Shown here: piece after piece, positions 1-12,561 of the stretch
How positions within the stretch are numbered: position 1 is the stretch's first letter
Layout: each line of letters opens with the position of its first letter
Assembly (NCBI GenBank): GCA_023614405.1
Contig: CM042686.1
Location: 350,060,329-350,124,328 of the forward strand
Direction: 5' to 3'
DNA from: Avena insularis
Lineage: Eukaryota > Streptophyta > Magnoliopsida > Poales > Poaceae
Length of the DNA: 64,000 bases
Notes under the pieces: model-generated
The model's input: only the letters and a program-made list of their open reading frames with translations
The model's database searches: none
What the model was told of the DNA's origin: nothing
Position numbers and translations under genes: made by a program

Positions 1-98
1 GTGTGGTGATGCAACCTCTTTCAATCTGGTGCTTATTTGCATGTGGCAGTTGAATTCTAACATGTTCCTGGGGTTTCTGACCATGGTTTGACAAATAT
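1..98. repeat. Satellite-like tandem repeat, unit about 165 bp, first (interrupted) copy
   Basis: This stretch matches 3866-3963 and, with a 1-nt indel, 4030-4106. The shared core includes GCATGTGG.AGTTGAATTC and CATGTTCCT.GGGTTTCTG. The copy is cut at 98 by solo LTR I and resumes at 3799; the 98 bases here plus the 67 bases of 3799-3865 give exactly 165. It is the oldest DNA visible and carries no reading frame. I do not recognise the family. The length resembles nucleosome-sized plant satellites, but only about 2.5 copies are visible. Confidence 0.75.
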
Positions 99-3000
99 TG
101 TAACATCGCAATTTCAGCAACCCTAGTTAGTTGTCTAGAATGCAAAAATCAGGCAGAATAAAACATTTTTCTTGTTTCGTGATGCAGTGTTTGCTTGTTG
201 TTTGCTTGTGCTTGTAAATCTGAATGTATACCTTATGATATACTCCTTACCTCACCATCAGTTGACAAAAGCTATTTAACAAAACTGACTTGGCTCATTT
301 TTCATATTCTCAAATATTTTGGCATTTAAAAACCTGAGCCAAAATGCATTTGCAAAACAAACTATTTTAGTAGCTCTGTTGACAAAATTATGGAGATCTA
401 TAAGATATAATCTCCTTGTGTTTTTAGGACTGAACATCCGACTACTCTTACCTCTAGATGTTCCAAAACCTTTATAAGCTTTTGATTTCTACTCTTGGTA
501 GAAATACCAAGGGACTCTTATCTTCTTCAAAACACAAACTTTTCAAAAGACCCATCCTTACCTCAAGCTAGACTTGATGGATCCATAGTAGTAGATGTGT
601 TTTTTTTGTAAGATGAGTTGCCCTGATCTTCTCTCTGATGTTTCGCTTTGATCTGCTGCCTGAATTATTTGCTTAGGAACTAGTATGATCTACCTAGGAG
701 CTCATCCTTTAGGATCAAACTAAATCAATAGTACCAACCCTAAGCAAGATTACAAAGCTGGATGTGATCTCTAGCCACTAAGTGATCATCTAAAACACTT
801 AACAAGATCACTTCTGAAATTAACCTCTTCTAGAAGCATCCAAGTTAATGAAGTCCAATATCAAGCATGGATCCTTCATATTCAATCTACAATTCAATAT
901 CATACCTTTGATGACAATTGGAAACCTTGCAACCACTCAAAAACTTTAACACTTCTAGTCTAGTCTAAAACCACAAATCTGCCAAATTTGGCCAAGTCTG
1001 GAAAATTGTTAACAATATCACATCTTTGGGACTCCCCCTTTCTCAACCCTTGACCAAATATAAATTTTGTATGTTCTCTATTATTTTCCCAAACATGCAG
1101 TACGAAAACTTTGGCAAAATATTATTTGTACAAATTCTAAGAATTTATCTACCAATTAAAGTCCTTTCCAGTAAATAAATTCCCAAGTTTTTTCTTAGAT
1201 CCGAATGGAGTGAAACAAGTCTCCTCTTGTACCCTTTGAAGGTACATATATATCTGCATTGGTCTCATGTCAGGAGGATCCTTGGTTCTCCTATAACAAA
1301 AATAACAAAAATGCCTTAGATATGTATTTAAGATTTTCCCTAGGACAAACTACAACATGTTTTGAGTTGATTCCAACTCCCAGTGGTGTGGTACATCAGT
1401 ACCAATCAAAACCTAGGAGATCACTATTTATTGAGCCTCTATTGAATTGTAAAGAATTAAATACTTCTGCATGTGGTATTATCACTAGATAAATCAATTC
1501 AGAAGCTTAGAAACTCCAAAAATAGTGATTACAATATCTAATGGAAGGTATTTGTAATGCCTATCCACTGTCCTTTGCCTCATACTGTTGGAAACAATAA
1601 AATAAATCTAGTTAAAAAGACAAATTGAGTACAAAATCGAGTTTGGGATTTTCCCAAAGGCATTCTGGTGATTATTTTGAGCTATTTTAACTCTCAAAAA
1701 TAACAAATCCAAATATATACAATATCCTCTAAGGACAAATTTATTTGAGTTCTATATATTTACTGCTGAATTTTTCACCTAAACACGGGTTATTTTCACT
1801 AGAATAATCATAACTAATTAGAGAAAAGTGATAAAATCATGAAACCACTTTTGTTGGCCTTGGAATTTCAATGCCTATCTATTCATATCATTTTTGCACA
1901 TTGATATCATACAGACCCAAGCCTTAGTTAAAACCCCTTCATTACGTGGTATCTGAAAATTTAAATCATAAAGGAAATCCCACAAAGGCAATTATAGTAT
2001 TTCCTTTTTGCAACAAACTGAATCTATCAAAACCTACTAAATGGAATGATGTGTTGTATGTTTGTTTGCTGTATTGTACTAGTTCTTGTATGCCTTGTGT
2101 TGATTGTGCCCTTGTTTTTTTGCATGTATGATCCCTGGGAATGATAGATCACGATTATATCGAAGACCAGAGGAAACTAATTAATATTGGTCATTATTAT
2201 GGTTTATAAGAAGAAGTTCAGGGACATATCGCCATATTTCTGATCACAAGAAAGCCACCTTCTTTCTCATAATACTTTTCCTACTATTTTACTTATGCAT
2301 GTTTTACCTACTGTTTATGAAAACTACATTGTTTTATTATATGTTGATCTATATCTAGTAGTGGCTTGGCTCGTCCAAACCATTACACTTGTGTACTACT
2401 AAGTACAACCCCGTTGGTGAGACCTACTTGTCCTTAGTATGGTATAGGGTGTATAACACCCTACCCCTTGGAGACCTCGTTTTAGCCGGAGCAAAAATAT
2501 AAAATGGGAAGACCCCCGGAAAAGTTTTACAAAATGTTTTATGGTAAAACCTTGGTGAGGTCTCACCTACCAAGTGAAGCTTGAGAAAGGAAAAAGGTTT
2601 TGTTTTACAAAAATTCTGAAGGAAATATGGAGGAAAAGGTTTACGAAAATGCACTCGTTTCTTTGCCAGAACAATTAACCCATGCAACCACATAACTCTG
2701 GAATGGGATAGGGCTGGATTTGAAGTTTACTACTTTGGTGTGGGACTTCTCTCACAACTTCTTCTAAGGGCTTAGCTCCCTCTAATTCCGGGGTTCCTTT
2801 ATAGAAAGGGTCAACTTAGATAGTCATGTGGAGGAGGTAGGATCGCCCATGTGAGCGACCGGTCGATACTATGATCCTCTCTCATTGAAAGTACCCACTC
2901 TTGAGGAGTTGGATGCTCTCCGATTGGTCCTTGGCCCGGATGTCCTGGTGTTGAGGGGAACAACTCATGGGGCAGGGCCTATTCTAGAGTGGCATCCATA

Positions 3001-3793
3001 GAGTCTTAATCGGTTACTCGACACACGATCAATAGGTGATCAGGGCAGGGTACTGAGATGGTGTAGGTAAAGTGTACAACCTCTGTAGAGTGTAAATCTA
3101 TTCGAATAGCCTTGTCCACGGTCATGGACGGTTGGGAAGGTTGATTTAGAGCGGTGCTGACTTTGGTTTCAAAAAGGACTTTGGAAAATCAAAGGCTTTG
3201 GGAAATGTTTTTACCATGGGATGGTCGGAAAGGAAGGAAAGGAGTTTGGTCATGGTATGACCGAAAGGAAGAAACAAATGGGTGACCCAATCCTAGTGTA
3301 TTCAAAACTCTTCAAAATGTTTTACAAAAGTTTTCAACAAAGATATGTAGATGCTATATCTACATGAGAAACTAATTTTAGAAAAGAACCCCCTTTGGAA
3401 CCCTCCTACTACCACAACCATATTCCATATCATCTTTTTATTTTTATTCTCTTAAGGTGGTTTGCATGTACATTCAATGTACTCACTAGCATAGTCCATG
3501 TCTATTAATTTGGTCAGATATCGAGAAGAAGGAGACGATGATGACTATGTAAGCTAGCACGTTCTCCCAGTCAGTTGCCTGTAGGTTAAGGCATGGCTCG
3601 GGCTCTATGCGTGATGAATTTCTGCTGATGATGACTGATGTATCCATAGAGGCAAATGATATATGACTGGTATCCTCTTAAGTAATGGATGTTTACTTTG
3701 ATAATTGTCGGTTATGTGCCACGATGTATTGATCATGAGATCGTCGTGCATGCATAACAGGGATTCTCAAATGATTATTCCGGGGGCCCAGCA
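99..3793 (+). mobile_element. Solo LTR I of a Tekay-like Gypsy element (3.7 kb)
   Basis: It opens TGTAACATCGCAA and ends GGGGGCCCAGCA. Flanks are AATAT (94-98) and CATAT (3794-3798), a 5-bp target duplication with one change; the satellite consensus at this point reads CATAT. No primer-binding site, coding domain or second LTR lies inside. Stretches match the LTR of element D: the block at 3067-3134 (AGTGTACAACCTCTG, then TTCGAATAGCC and GTCATGGAC), a GTAC hairpin at 3468-3482, and the terminal GCATAACAG...CCGG. The short ORFs here (1259-1492, 1946-2131, 2424-2693) look like chance. It is most simply a solo LTR left by LTR-LTR recombination. It explains all of the first 3.8 kb, which has no gene. 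Confidence 0.75.
3468..3482 (+). other. GTAC hairpin in solo LTR I
   Basis: GTACATT-C-AATGTAC is a perfect inverted repeat followed by TCAC. It sits at the place where D's LTR has a GAGTAC hairpin and A's LTR a GAGTAT hairpin. The function is unknown; a role in R/U5 RNA structure or 3' processing is inference. Confidence 0.5.
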
Positions 3794-4106
3794 CATATTG
3801 GAATGTCATTGGACGTGTTCTTTTCCAAACCATAATGATCCACATGGACACGCACACTCAAGTGGGTGTGGTGATGCAACCTCTTTCAAACTGCCGCCCC
3901 ATTGCATGTGGTAGTTGAATTCCAACATGTTCCTGGGGTTTCTGACCATGGTTTGACACATATTGGAGTGTCATTGCATGTGTTATTTTCCAAACCACAA
4001 TAGTTCACATGGCCAGACACACTCAAGTGATGTGCTGATGCAACCTCTTTGAAACTTGTGCTCCATTGCATGTGGTAGTTGAATTCCAACATGTTCCTAG
4101 GGTTTC
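3794..4106. repeat. Satellite-like tandem repeat, rest of copy 1, copy 2 and partial copy 3
   Basis: CACATATTGG recurs at 3792 and 3957, a spacing of 165 bp. The GTGTGGTGATGCAACCTC block recurs at 1, 3866 and (as ATGTGCTGATG...) 4030. Identity between copies is high but not perfect. The array is cut at 4106 by the 5' LTR of element A. Bases 4102-4106 (GTTTC) should be A's target duplication; its partner lies beyond the window. Confidence 0.75.
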
Positions 4107-7100
4107 TGTAATGACTAAACATTTAGGGATACAGAAGAGAGTTTGTGCATTTGCATCCATTCAGAACAAAATTTGGGGTAAATTGTTCTTTATAGTGATT
4201 GTTCTTTATAGTGATCAGAGTTTCCTTCACTATTTTGAGTTAGGATTTAGTTCTTTATAGTGATTGTTATAAATTTTGACATGATCTCTAGGAATTGAAA
4301 ATAATTTCGGTGAACAATTTGAGTTTAAGTTTAAATTTGAATCATTTGGAAAAGTTTTAAAAGTTAGAAGTATTTAGCATTTCATTGTTTAAAAATGATT
4401 TAGTCAAAATTGTTTGAATATTTAATATTTATTATACAATATAGTGAACTGAAAACAATACAATTATAATAATTCACATAATAAAATACTTCTTATTTCT
4501 TTCCTTTATTCAATAGCAATAATACAAATACAAATGTATATCAAGTAAAAACATTACAGGAACAATTCTAAAGAATTGGAAACTTTATTGAATAGGAGAA
4601 TAATATTACATTGATCTTTTACAAGGAGTAGGAATGAAAGATTACAAAAGTAACTAGATAAATAAAACCCTAAACTAATATCTATCCATTCCTAAACTAC
4701 ATATCTTAATCAGCAGTGCTTTTGTATATGTAAAATAAAGAAAATAATAAACCAAAGAAAGTAACTTTGTTAGTTTTACTATTAGTTTTGAGCAGTGAAA
4801 TGCACTATTCATTTTACCTCACTGAGTAATAAGAATGGGCAAGTTTCACCGACAACATAATATATGTTCTTGTAAACCCAAGAGGGATTTAGTACAATAT
4901 AATAAGCCAAGTAAAAGGGGCAAGTTTCACCAATCTAGTAAAAGATAAAAGGAAAAAGTAGAGAACCCAGAAAAAGATCTAGTTCCACTCGATCTGATCT
5001 ACTTGATGCATGAAGCAGGTAAGCAACTCACACCACACATGCATGGCATGTGTTGGCACCACCACAGCAACTAGCACAATAGTACAAAAGCAGTAGTAGG
5101 GGATTCCCAGGAAACTTTCTCATACATCAATCTATTTCAGTCGAGATCACTTATCTCTACCTCAAGAACACCACCCGATATCACTGATTACACCAGTTCA
5201 ACATTAGATTCATCAACACAACCAAACAACCAAGTCAGCATCAATGATTACATGAAGTAGAGCAAGCTCCAAAGGCCGGGGAAAAAGCCACAAGATCAAG
5301 CTAGAGAAGAAGGGTAGCAGATCATGTTCACTTAGGAGGAGAGCTGACTAGGATCATAGAAGCAAGACATGGTGGATCAAGTTTCCCAACAAATCATCAA
5401 CAACACATCAACAACATGTTGATATGTGATCTATATAGTACCTGTTCTTGTTAAATTATTTCTTGGCATGGAGATTGTGAGGGGGTGAGAGCTCTTAGAT
5501 TGGGTAGAAGTGCTACTCCAGAATCTTCCTAGAGCTAAGAAAAAGGCCAATCAAATGAATCTGTATGAATGTCACCCAACTAGCTTCAGAATTTGCATCA
5601 TATGCTTAAGCCTCCATTTTTAGACCAACATCATTATGGATTAATCCCGTAGCAGATCATGCTACCTGGGCTATTACTTAGCACACTCCAAGGAAGGATG
5701 TACCACAATAACAATCCATGGTAGCATAAGCCACTAGAGCAGATCCACAACTTAATGCCTTAAGATAGCCACATGCAAAAACCATACAATCATACTTCAA
5801 ATCATTTTCCTAGATACATTTACTAGGAATCATTTTATGAAATGCAAATATTTCCTAGAAGGGATAATGATCATTACTGATCATAGAACACATAAGATAA
5901 TGGGCAACAAGTATAGAAAGTTTGTTCTTAGTAAAAATTGGTCTCAGACTAACATCATTGACCATATTGTCTAGCCTAAGCTAGATAGCAACATATCCAA
6001 TCATATTAGGATACAGGGCACATCCCAATAGTGGGTAGCACCTCTGTAGCAACCAGATCATTGATATCATCAGGACAATTTCAACCACATCTTCTCAAGA
6101 AAACAAATAAATCATCTTCCTATATATTTTAGGAATCATTAGTTCAATTCATTTGATAAGAACAACAAGTGACACCTCAGGATATCATGTATACCAATCA
6201 AGATTCAGTATACCTTATTAATAACCATTGGCAAGAATAGCCCAGAAACACTAGTGCTCAAAGATTCACACTAGAGCTAATTATCTAAGTAGATCATCAT
6301 CAATAGCACTGTAATCACCTATATCCATAGTATCTTAGCCAATATATTCAGATAATCACTAGTCAGTGATAATATTGAATCATATATGACATGAGACCGA
6401 GTACAAGTTCAGAAATTAAGGACTAATTCTGAACCCATCCATCTTAAATCAATCTAGCCACAAGTCACAATCAGTATTAATCATCAGAGAACCCTATAAC
6501 TAGGTATAGAAATATCTAGGGTAATCCAACACCACAATGACAGATTGTAGAGAGAATCAAGCTAATAAAGGGGAAATCGCCACTTACCCGAGGTCCTCGC
6601 TAAGACATTAGAAGAGGAAGTAGTGGCTGGCATCAAGGAAGAACACGGTAGCACAGGGAGCACCTAGAGGGGCGCTGCAACCCATGCCAAGTCGCGTCCA
6701 TGGCGGATACCAAAGAGAGGTTAGCACCACATCATCGCCAACGCACCAGGGAAACACCAGAGAGGTGTTGGAGCGCCAAGTCACCGGTGGAGTCCAAGCC
6801 CTGGGCGCTAGTGAGGTTGTGGCACCGACAATATAAGACGCAAGATTCGAATCGAAGAGGATAGGCCAACGCAGCATCATCAACATCGTCATCCTACACC
6901 GCAGCAGCAGCAAGGGAGGTCAAGGGCGGTCGGAATCGAGGGATGATGGCGAGGCGAGCCATAGTCGCTAATGGGAGAATAAGAGAAGATATGGGTCGGG
7001 TCGAGCAAGAGAGAGAGGCGACTGGGCTGGTGGGGTGGTCGAGTGACCCTTTGGGTTGGCTTGATACAACCTAGTTGGGCCGAGATGGGCTAGGCCAGCC

Positions 7101-10100
7101 CAATGGGGCAGGCCCAGTTTTAAAAGAAAAAGGTACAAAATCTAATTATTAAAATAGATTAAAATAATTTCAAATACAAAGTTAAGCTCTATAAAAAATA
7201 AATAAAAATATTAAAAATAAATGTAATATATCTAAATGTTCACAAAAATATAACCTACCTAGGAAAATACTAAATTATATTTTTAGTTGATAAATCGAAA
7301 AGAATAATTTAGAACATCTATTCTTTCAACGAATTTCCAAAAATTAAAGATAATACCTAAAAATAAATAAAATTTACTTTGGTGATTCCAAATAAATATT
7401 AAGTATTAGAAAAATACTAGTTTGGATTTTTAGCCAAGAACATTAAACTATATATTTCCAAATACTTATTCCTTGAAGGATAAAAGTATATTGAAAAATG
7501 AATACAAATCATTTTAAAAATTCTAAACTAATATTTAATGGAAGGAAAATATTAGTTTATATTTTAAAACTAATAATATTAAATTGTATATTTTAAAATA
7601 ATCATTCCTTCATGGAATTTTATGAAAATTAGGATGAGATTTAAAAATAAGTAAAAAATCATTTTTAAGATCTTTACTATGTTTACTTTATTAGAAATGT
7701 AGAAGATGTATTATTTAGAAAGGTGTTCAGACTAAAAGGTAGCAAATTCCTATCTATTTTATAGAAATTCCTATTTAAACTTATTGTAATTCTTCAAGGT
7801 TACTTCTTAAGCAAACAATAAACTTCTAACCTCATAAATACTTTAATCTTGAATAACCCATTAAAATTAAGTGCTAAACCTAAAACCATAGTTTTGAACT
7901 CTAATAAAGCCTAGATATAAACTACTAATTACTTAATACATTTTTAGAGTCTTAAACCAGTTATAACTAATAACTTCAAATTAACATTTAGCATCATTCA
8001 CTTATGTTAATGATGAATAATATCATATCTCAAATCTTACCTAACATAACCTAATTTCAACAAACCATATAATGCGATCACCATATCTCATAATTAGCTT
8101 TAACTCTATAATCTCCTTAGAATCGATTTGCTAAGCTTAGATTCATAAAGTTATACTCAATACCTATATAAATCTGTCTTTGATCATATCAAATAAGCTC
8201 TTAAACTCGACCACGATATAAAAATACTACATTCTAATACAAGTTATCTTTTATATCTAACTTAGGTTTGTTACTTAACCAATTACAAGCACATTAACTG
8301 AATATCGTTGAAGCGATCCATAAAACCATCAATTGTAATCTAAGAAGACCACAAATTACTTACCTTGATATAATAAGTATTTTCTTCAAAAGTTATTCGT
8401 TTTGCCACTTCAAACAAAAGCTTTATTCAATCTTGTAACTACCACCCACTTGAATTGTAATACCCTTAAATGTGTATACTAATCAACATGTACTAACAAC
8501 TTTCATTGTACTTTACTTTCATCACTTATCAATTACTTTTAGAAGCTTAATACAAATTTATTTCTAAAGTAAAACTTGATTGTAACACAAATCTTTTACA
8601 AATCACCAAACTCAATCCATACTGATACATAGGGATTTACTTTGGGATTTCACAAAATGCATATCATTATATATTGATAATAACATATTGTTTCTTTAAA
8701 CATTAGTCCTTACCCGACCAATGATGATGTTTCCAGATATTGGAGCTTATACCGACTAGAAGATCCTGACTACATAATCTTGTAGTCAGAACGGCAAGTT
8801 CACAATTGCTTATATCCTTTGATTATTTTCTATCAAGTATTTGCAAACTGTTGTGTCATCACCTGCCTTTCAAAAAGGTTAGAAAACAATATTTACAATA
8901 ATAATGTAAACTATTGGTTACTAATCTAGGGTGATCAGCTAATCTATTAAGCCTGACAATTTGAATGCCATTGCATAGGAATATATCATCTAGGACTTAA
9001 CAAACAATGTCGTCAGTGATTCGTGCGCCGCATAATACGTGTTAACCATGAGATTTGTAATGGGACAAAGAAGTCATCTAGATCTTTTTCCTTTTGCATG
9101 TCAACGGGGGACCAGGTCATGGCTGTAACTCCTCTATGAGGGTTGGCAGCATATGGGTGGGATCCCTCAATGTCCCACGACTTCTGGTATCTATGAGGGT
9201 TGTACGCCTTAGGCTGCCATTGGAAACAAGTTTTATCCTAGGCCTGATGTGTAATTCTTTTGGCATGCAGGGTCGTAGAGAAGGACAATGAATGTCTTGG
9301 ATCTTAGGTTGGGCCTCAAACCAATGAAGTTTGAACGGGGACATACTCCCAGTTGCACAACAAAGCTTAAGGTCTCTTATGGGTAAAGTAGCGCACCTCT
9401 ATAGAGTGTATAAAATTGTGACATGTTACTCCCTGTTCCGAAAAGGAGCTACGAAGGCTGCAGGAAAAGAAACTCCATGAATGTTTTGGTAAACCTGTGA
9501 AGGCTGACGAACATAGCTTTTTAGAACAAAATCAACGTTTGAAGAAAAATTTACGAAAACCTACATAACCTATGACCTTATGGTTGTGGTTGTAGTTAGT
9601 GCATCAAACACTCCTTTTTAGTGAACTTGCTGAGTATGCTCATACTCAACCGTACCTTCTTAAAACCATTGCTAGATTTGGGAGCACTCAATGGCGTACC
9701 TAGGAGGTTAACTACTTGAAGAACCGAAGATATCCAACGGAGATCAACGGGGTCAACGTCTACATATGAAGTCACAGAAGTCAAGCTAAAGCGTAGCATA
9801 TAAATAATCTTAGAGACCATAACCTACTTCTATAGAGCATTACTGTAGCAGCAGTTGCAAGCCATAGTTATATAGTAGTGGTATTTCTAGAATTGACTTC
9901 GGGTTTCCATTTCTATTTATCTTTTGTATATTATAATCCTCGTTACATCGAGGAAGTTCTTTGGATCTTCTGTAATGTGTTATATGTAATATAAAGACAT
10001 GTTGTGGACCCGCGATGTTTCTATTATGCCATTCTGAGGGATGTAATACTGGTGAATGGGTTCCATTGGTGTTATTTCAACGACTATAGTGTACTACATC

Positions 10101-10126
10101 ATGCAGTGGTATGCTGGGTCTCCGTA
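4107..10126 (+). repeat. 5' LTR of element A (6020 bp)
   Basis: The LTR begins TGTAATGAC and ends TCTCCGTA two bases before the primer-binding site; the equivalent end in B is TCACCGCA, so the terminal CA has become TA. Bases 4107-5945 align with 54992-56822 at very roughly 85-90% identity, indicating an old insertion. Most of it is AT-rich and non-coding. A GC-rich island at about 6590-7130 reads, on the minus strand, like a promoter and leader. The last 1.5 kb resembles the end of B's LTR. No gene can be supported in it; the ORFs at 6608-6913 and 9094-10231 are not recognisable proteins. Confidence 0.7.
9632..9647 (+). other. GAGTATG/CATACTC hairpin in A's LTR
   Basis: GAGTATGCTCATACTC is a perfect short inverted repeat about 480 bp before the LTR end. 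Its position after the CCTCT.TAGAGTGT block matches the GAGTACTT hairpin of D. In B the corresponding stretch is missing. Confidence 0.5.
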
Positions 10127-10128
10127 GC

Positions 10129-10140
10129 TGGTATCAGAGC
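10129..10140 (+). other. Primer-binding site of A (tRNA-iMet type)
   Basis: TGGTATCAGAGC is the standard complement of the 3' end of plant initiator tRNA-Met and begins two bases after the LTR end. It fixes the plus orientation of A. Confidence 0.85.
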
Positions 10141-11665
10141 AAATGCTTTGACCTTATGTTGGAAACCTATTAAATGGGTAGAACCTGTAGAAAGTATATT
10201 AGCAACAATAAAGAGTTCTCTAGATATATGATGATGATTCAAATGTGAATTATTTTCATATTTTTAATGTGATAATTATTTATTATGATGCAATTAGGAT
10301 AATAATAGTGAGTTATAACTTGGTAGAACCAGTTATAATATATTAATTACAGTAAGGAATAGGATTTTTTGGTATCCAAGACGGAACATTCAAGTGCTGA
10401 ATAGGATTTTTGATGACTATGGAGGAGAATGGACGAAAATTATAAGGCAACTTCTGTGGAGTCTGGATTATGGATCTCGACTTCTTGTCAAGATTATATT
10501 AACAGAGGTTGTGATTATATTAACCACAATGTGGAGTATAAATGAGAGAATGCCATCAACAGAGGTGAGATGTATGGCAGTGATGTATTAAATTTCCGTA
10601 GTTGACGAGGAGTAGAAATTCAAGGAGTTAGGAGGTATTATTTATACTATGACACCTAATGATTCTCTCAGTTCGGAGCTTGAGTTAGATCATACTGATC
10701 TTGTGTAGATTGAGCTCACTTTAGCTATCCAATATATGAATCATTACAGGTCCATACCCGATCTAGTTTATAACACTTAACAAGTTCTAGTCCAAGAATT
10801 GGATACTATCCATAAGGATTTCGATGATCCTATAAAATCATTCAAACCAAGAAATGAAGTAGATAGAGATGATAGGCACCCTAACACAATCTTTTCAGAA
10901 GGAGGTGTTCAAAGAAACTAAGCTTGATGATCCTTAGTCAGAAACCTATTCCTATTACTAGTATGAAACTCAGTCACCTTAAGATCTAGGAGTCAAATAC
11001 TTAGTTGAGCATGAAGCTAGGGCAATGTCAAGTTTGACATTCCAGAAGAGGGTGGTTACACAGCTTAATACGGTTGCGTAAACACTGAGATGGAAGATAT
11101 GCTTACTTTAGAAGTGCGTTTGAAGTCGGGCAGAAGAATTCTGCAGAAAATCACACATATTCTATTCATTTTTCAATAACTAACCTCAATCTATGTACTT
11201 ATGATTCATAGTATGCACCCCATGGACGTTCTTATGATCTAGAAGGCAGTCGTCGAACTTCACATCATCATAGAGGGAATTCCAAGGAGTACTAAGAAGA
11301 AGGTGCAAAGTAAGAAGAAGTAGTAACCAATAGTAGTTGAGGCTGGAATGATGTGTATACTTAGTAATGCACATTATAGTGTCTGGAGAGGCAACCGCAA
11401 TATGTGAGAGTATGTCACATGCTCTAGTAAGATCTTGTAATATACTAGTATCGTAATAGCAAACGATAAGATAGAGTTGTGAGGATAGTTTGTTTGTACT
11501 ACTTTATAATCACCATGTGTAATACATGGTATATATATTGGTTTTTATTTGGATTTGGTTCTTGATTTATTGTGTGACTAGGTCCGTGCATGAAGTTTGA
11601 ACTTGATGGGAATATGGATGGTGTTATATTAAGTTCGTACTTGATGTACAAGTCTAGAGGGGAAA
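10141..11665 (+). other. Non-coding leader of element A
   Basis: About 1.5 kb lies between the primer-binding site and gag. It is AT-rich, and none of the short ORFs (such as 10394-10591) resembles a known domain. The first hundred bases are similar to the start of B's internal region at 63745. I see no other structure in it. Confidence 0.5.
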
Positions 11666-12561
11666 ATGGGTTCACATGAAGGAGCGACGAGTTTTCATCG
11701 TGATGAAGAAGAGATGAAGGCTCATAGCAAGGTGGACACAACACAAACAGAGGCTATTAATGCAAATCCAAGGGCTGGATCAATTCCAATGCCACATTCG
11801 ACCATCAATGAAGGATTTCTCCAGTACATGAAGGGCATGGAGGAAGGTAGGAGGATTGAGATGATGAGGAAGAATCAGTTCTATCAGGATATACCGAAGA
11901 ACCTGCATAATAAGCTATTTGAGGAATCACATTCAAGGCTTAAATTCGTGGAATTTTTACAAACCAAATGTTGGTGTTTTTCAATGTTAGAAGAACCTAT
12001 GGAGGCAGAGAATTGGTTAATGGACACATCTCGTGAGCTCAAAAGCATGGGATGTAGGGATGAGGAGAAAGTGAGATACGCAGCCTATCTATTCACTGGA
12101 ACAGCAGCCACATGGTGGGAAAATTCAAAGTTTGTAGCACCAGAGGGAAGTATTAGTACCTGGGCGGAGTTCAAGAAGAAATTCCATGAAGAACTTGTTC
12201 ATAAAAAAAGTGGGCAGATCAACGATAATGAAGCTTTAGAGAACAAGAATCCCCCATTTCTGAAGCATGTATGGGAGTTCAGTCATTTATCCTGGTACAT
12301 TATTGAGGAAGTAAATAAGGAGGCAAAACATCAAATGAAGTTCATGAAAGGACTACAAGAAATCATGAGGATGCAACTCAGGATTGTTCGTTTTCAAAGA
12401 GTTCCAGGAGTTACTGGATAGTGCATCTATTCTAGTAGTATATGAGAAGGTTATGTGAGCTAATGGAAACAAGAAGGAGGTCTAGACGGAGTATAATACA
12501 ATAGGGGCAATACGCCGAAAGCACAAATGTTAGAACTGTGGGATCAAAGGACATTATATCA
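11666..12561 (+). pseudogene. gag: Gag of element A, N-terminal and capsid part, split by Copia C
   Basis: The frame is open from 11666 to a stop at 12419 (251 codons). From about residue 110 it has the plant Gypsy retrotransposon-gag pattern: AENWL, then YAAYLFTGTAATWW, then WAEFKKKFHEE, then a degraded SHL..Y and MKFMKGL block. This is the capsid-like domain that packages the element's RNA. After the stop, in another frame, 12528-12561 encodes the first half of a CCHC zinc knuckle (C..CGIKGHY) containing one in-frame stop. Copia C is inserted exactly there; the knuckle resumes at 53931. There is thus at least one frameshift and two stops as well as the 41 kb insert. The gene is dead, and no pol follows it. 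Confidence 0.8.

Noticed and set aside
3705..4260. Small ORFs across the satellite copies
   Set aside because: They run through the solo LTR end, satellite and A LTR junctions without regard to boundaries.
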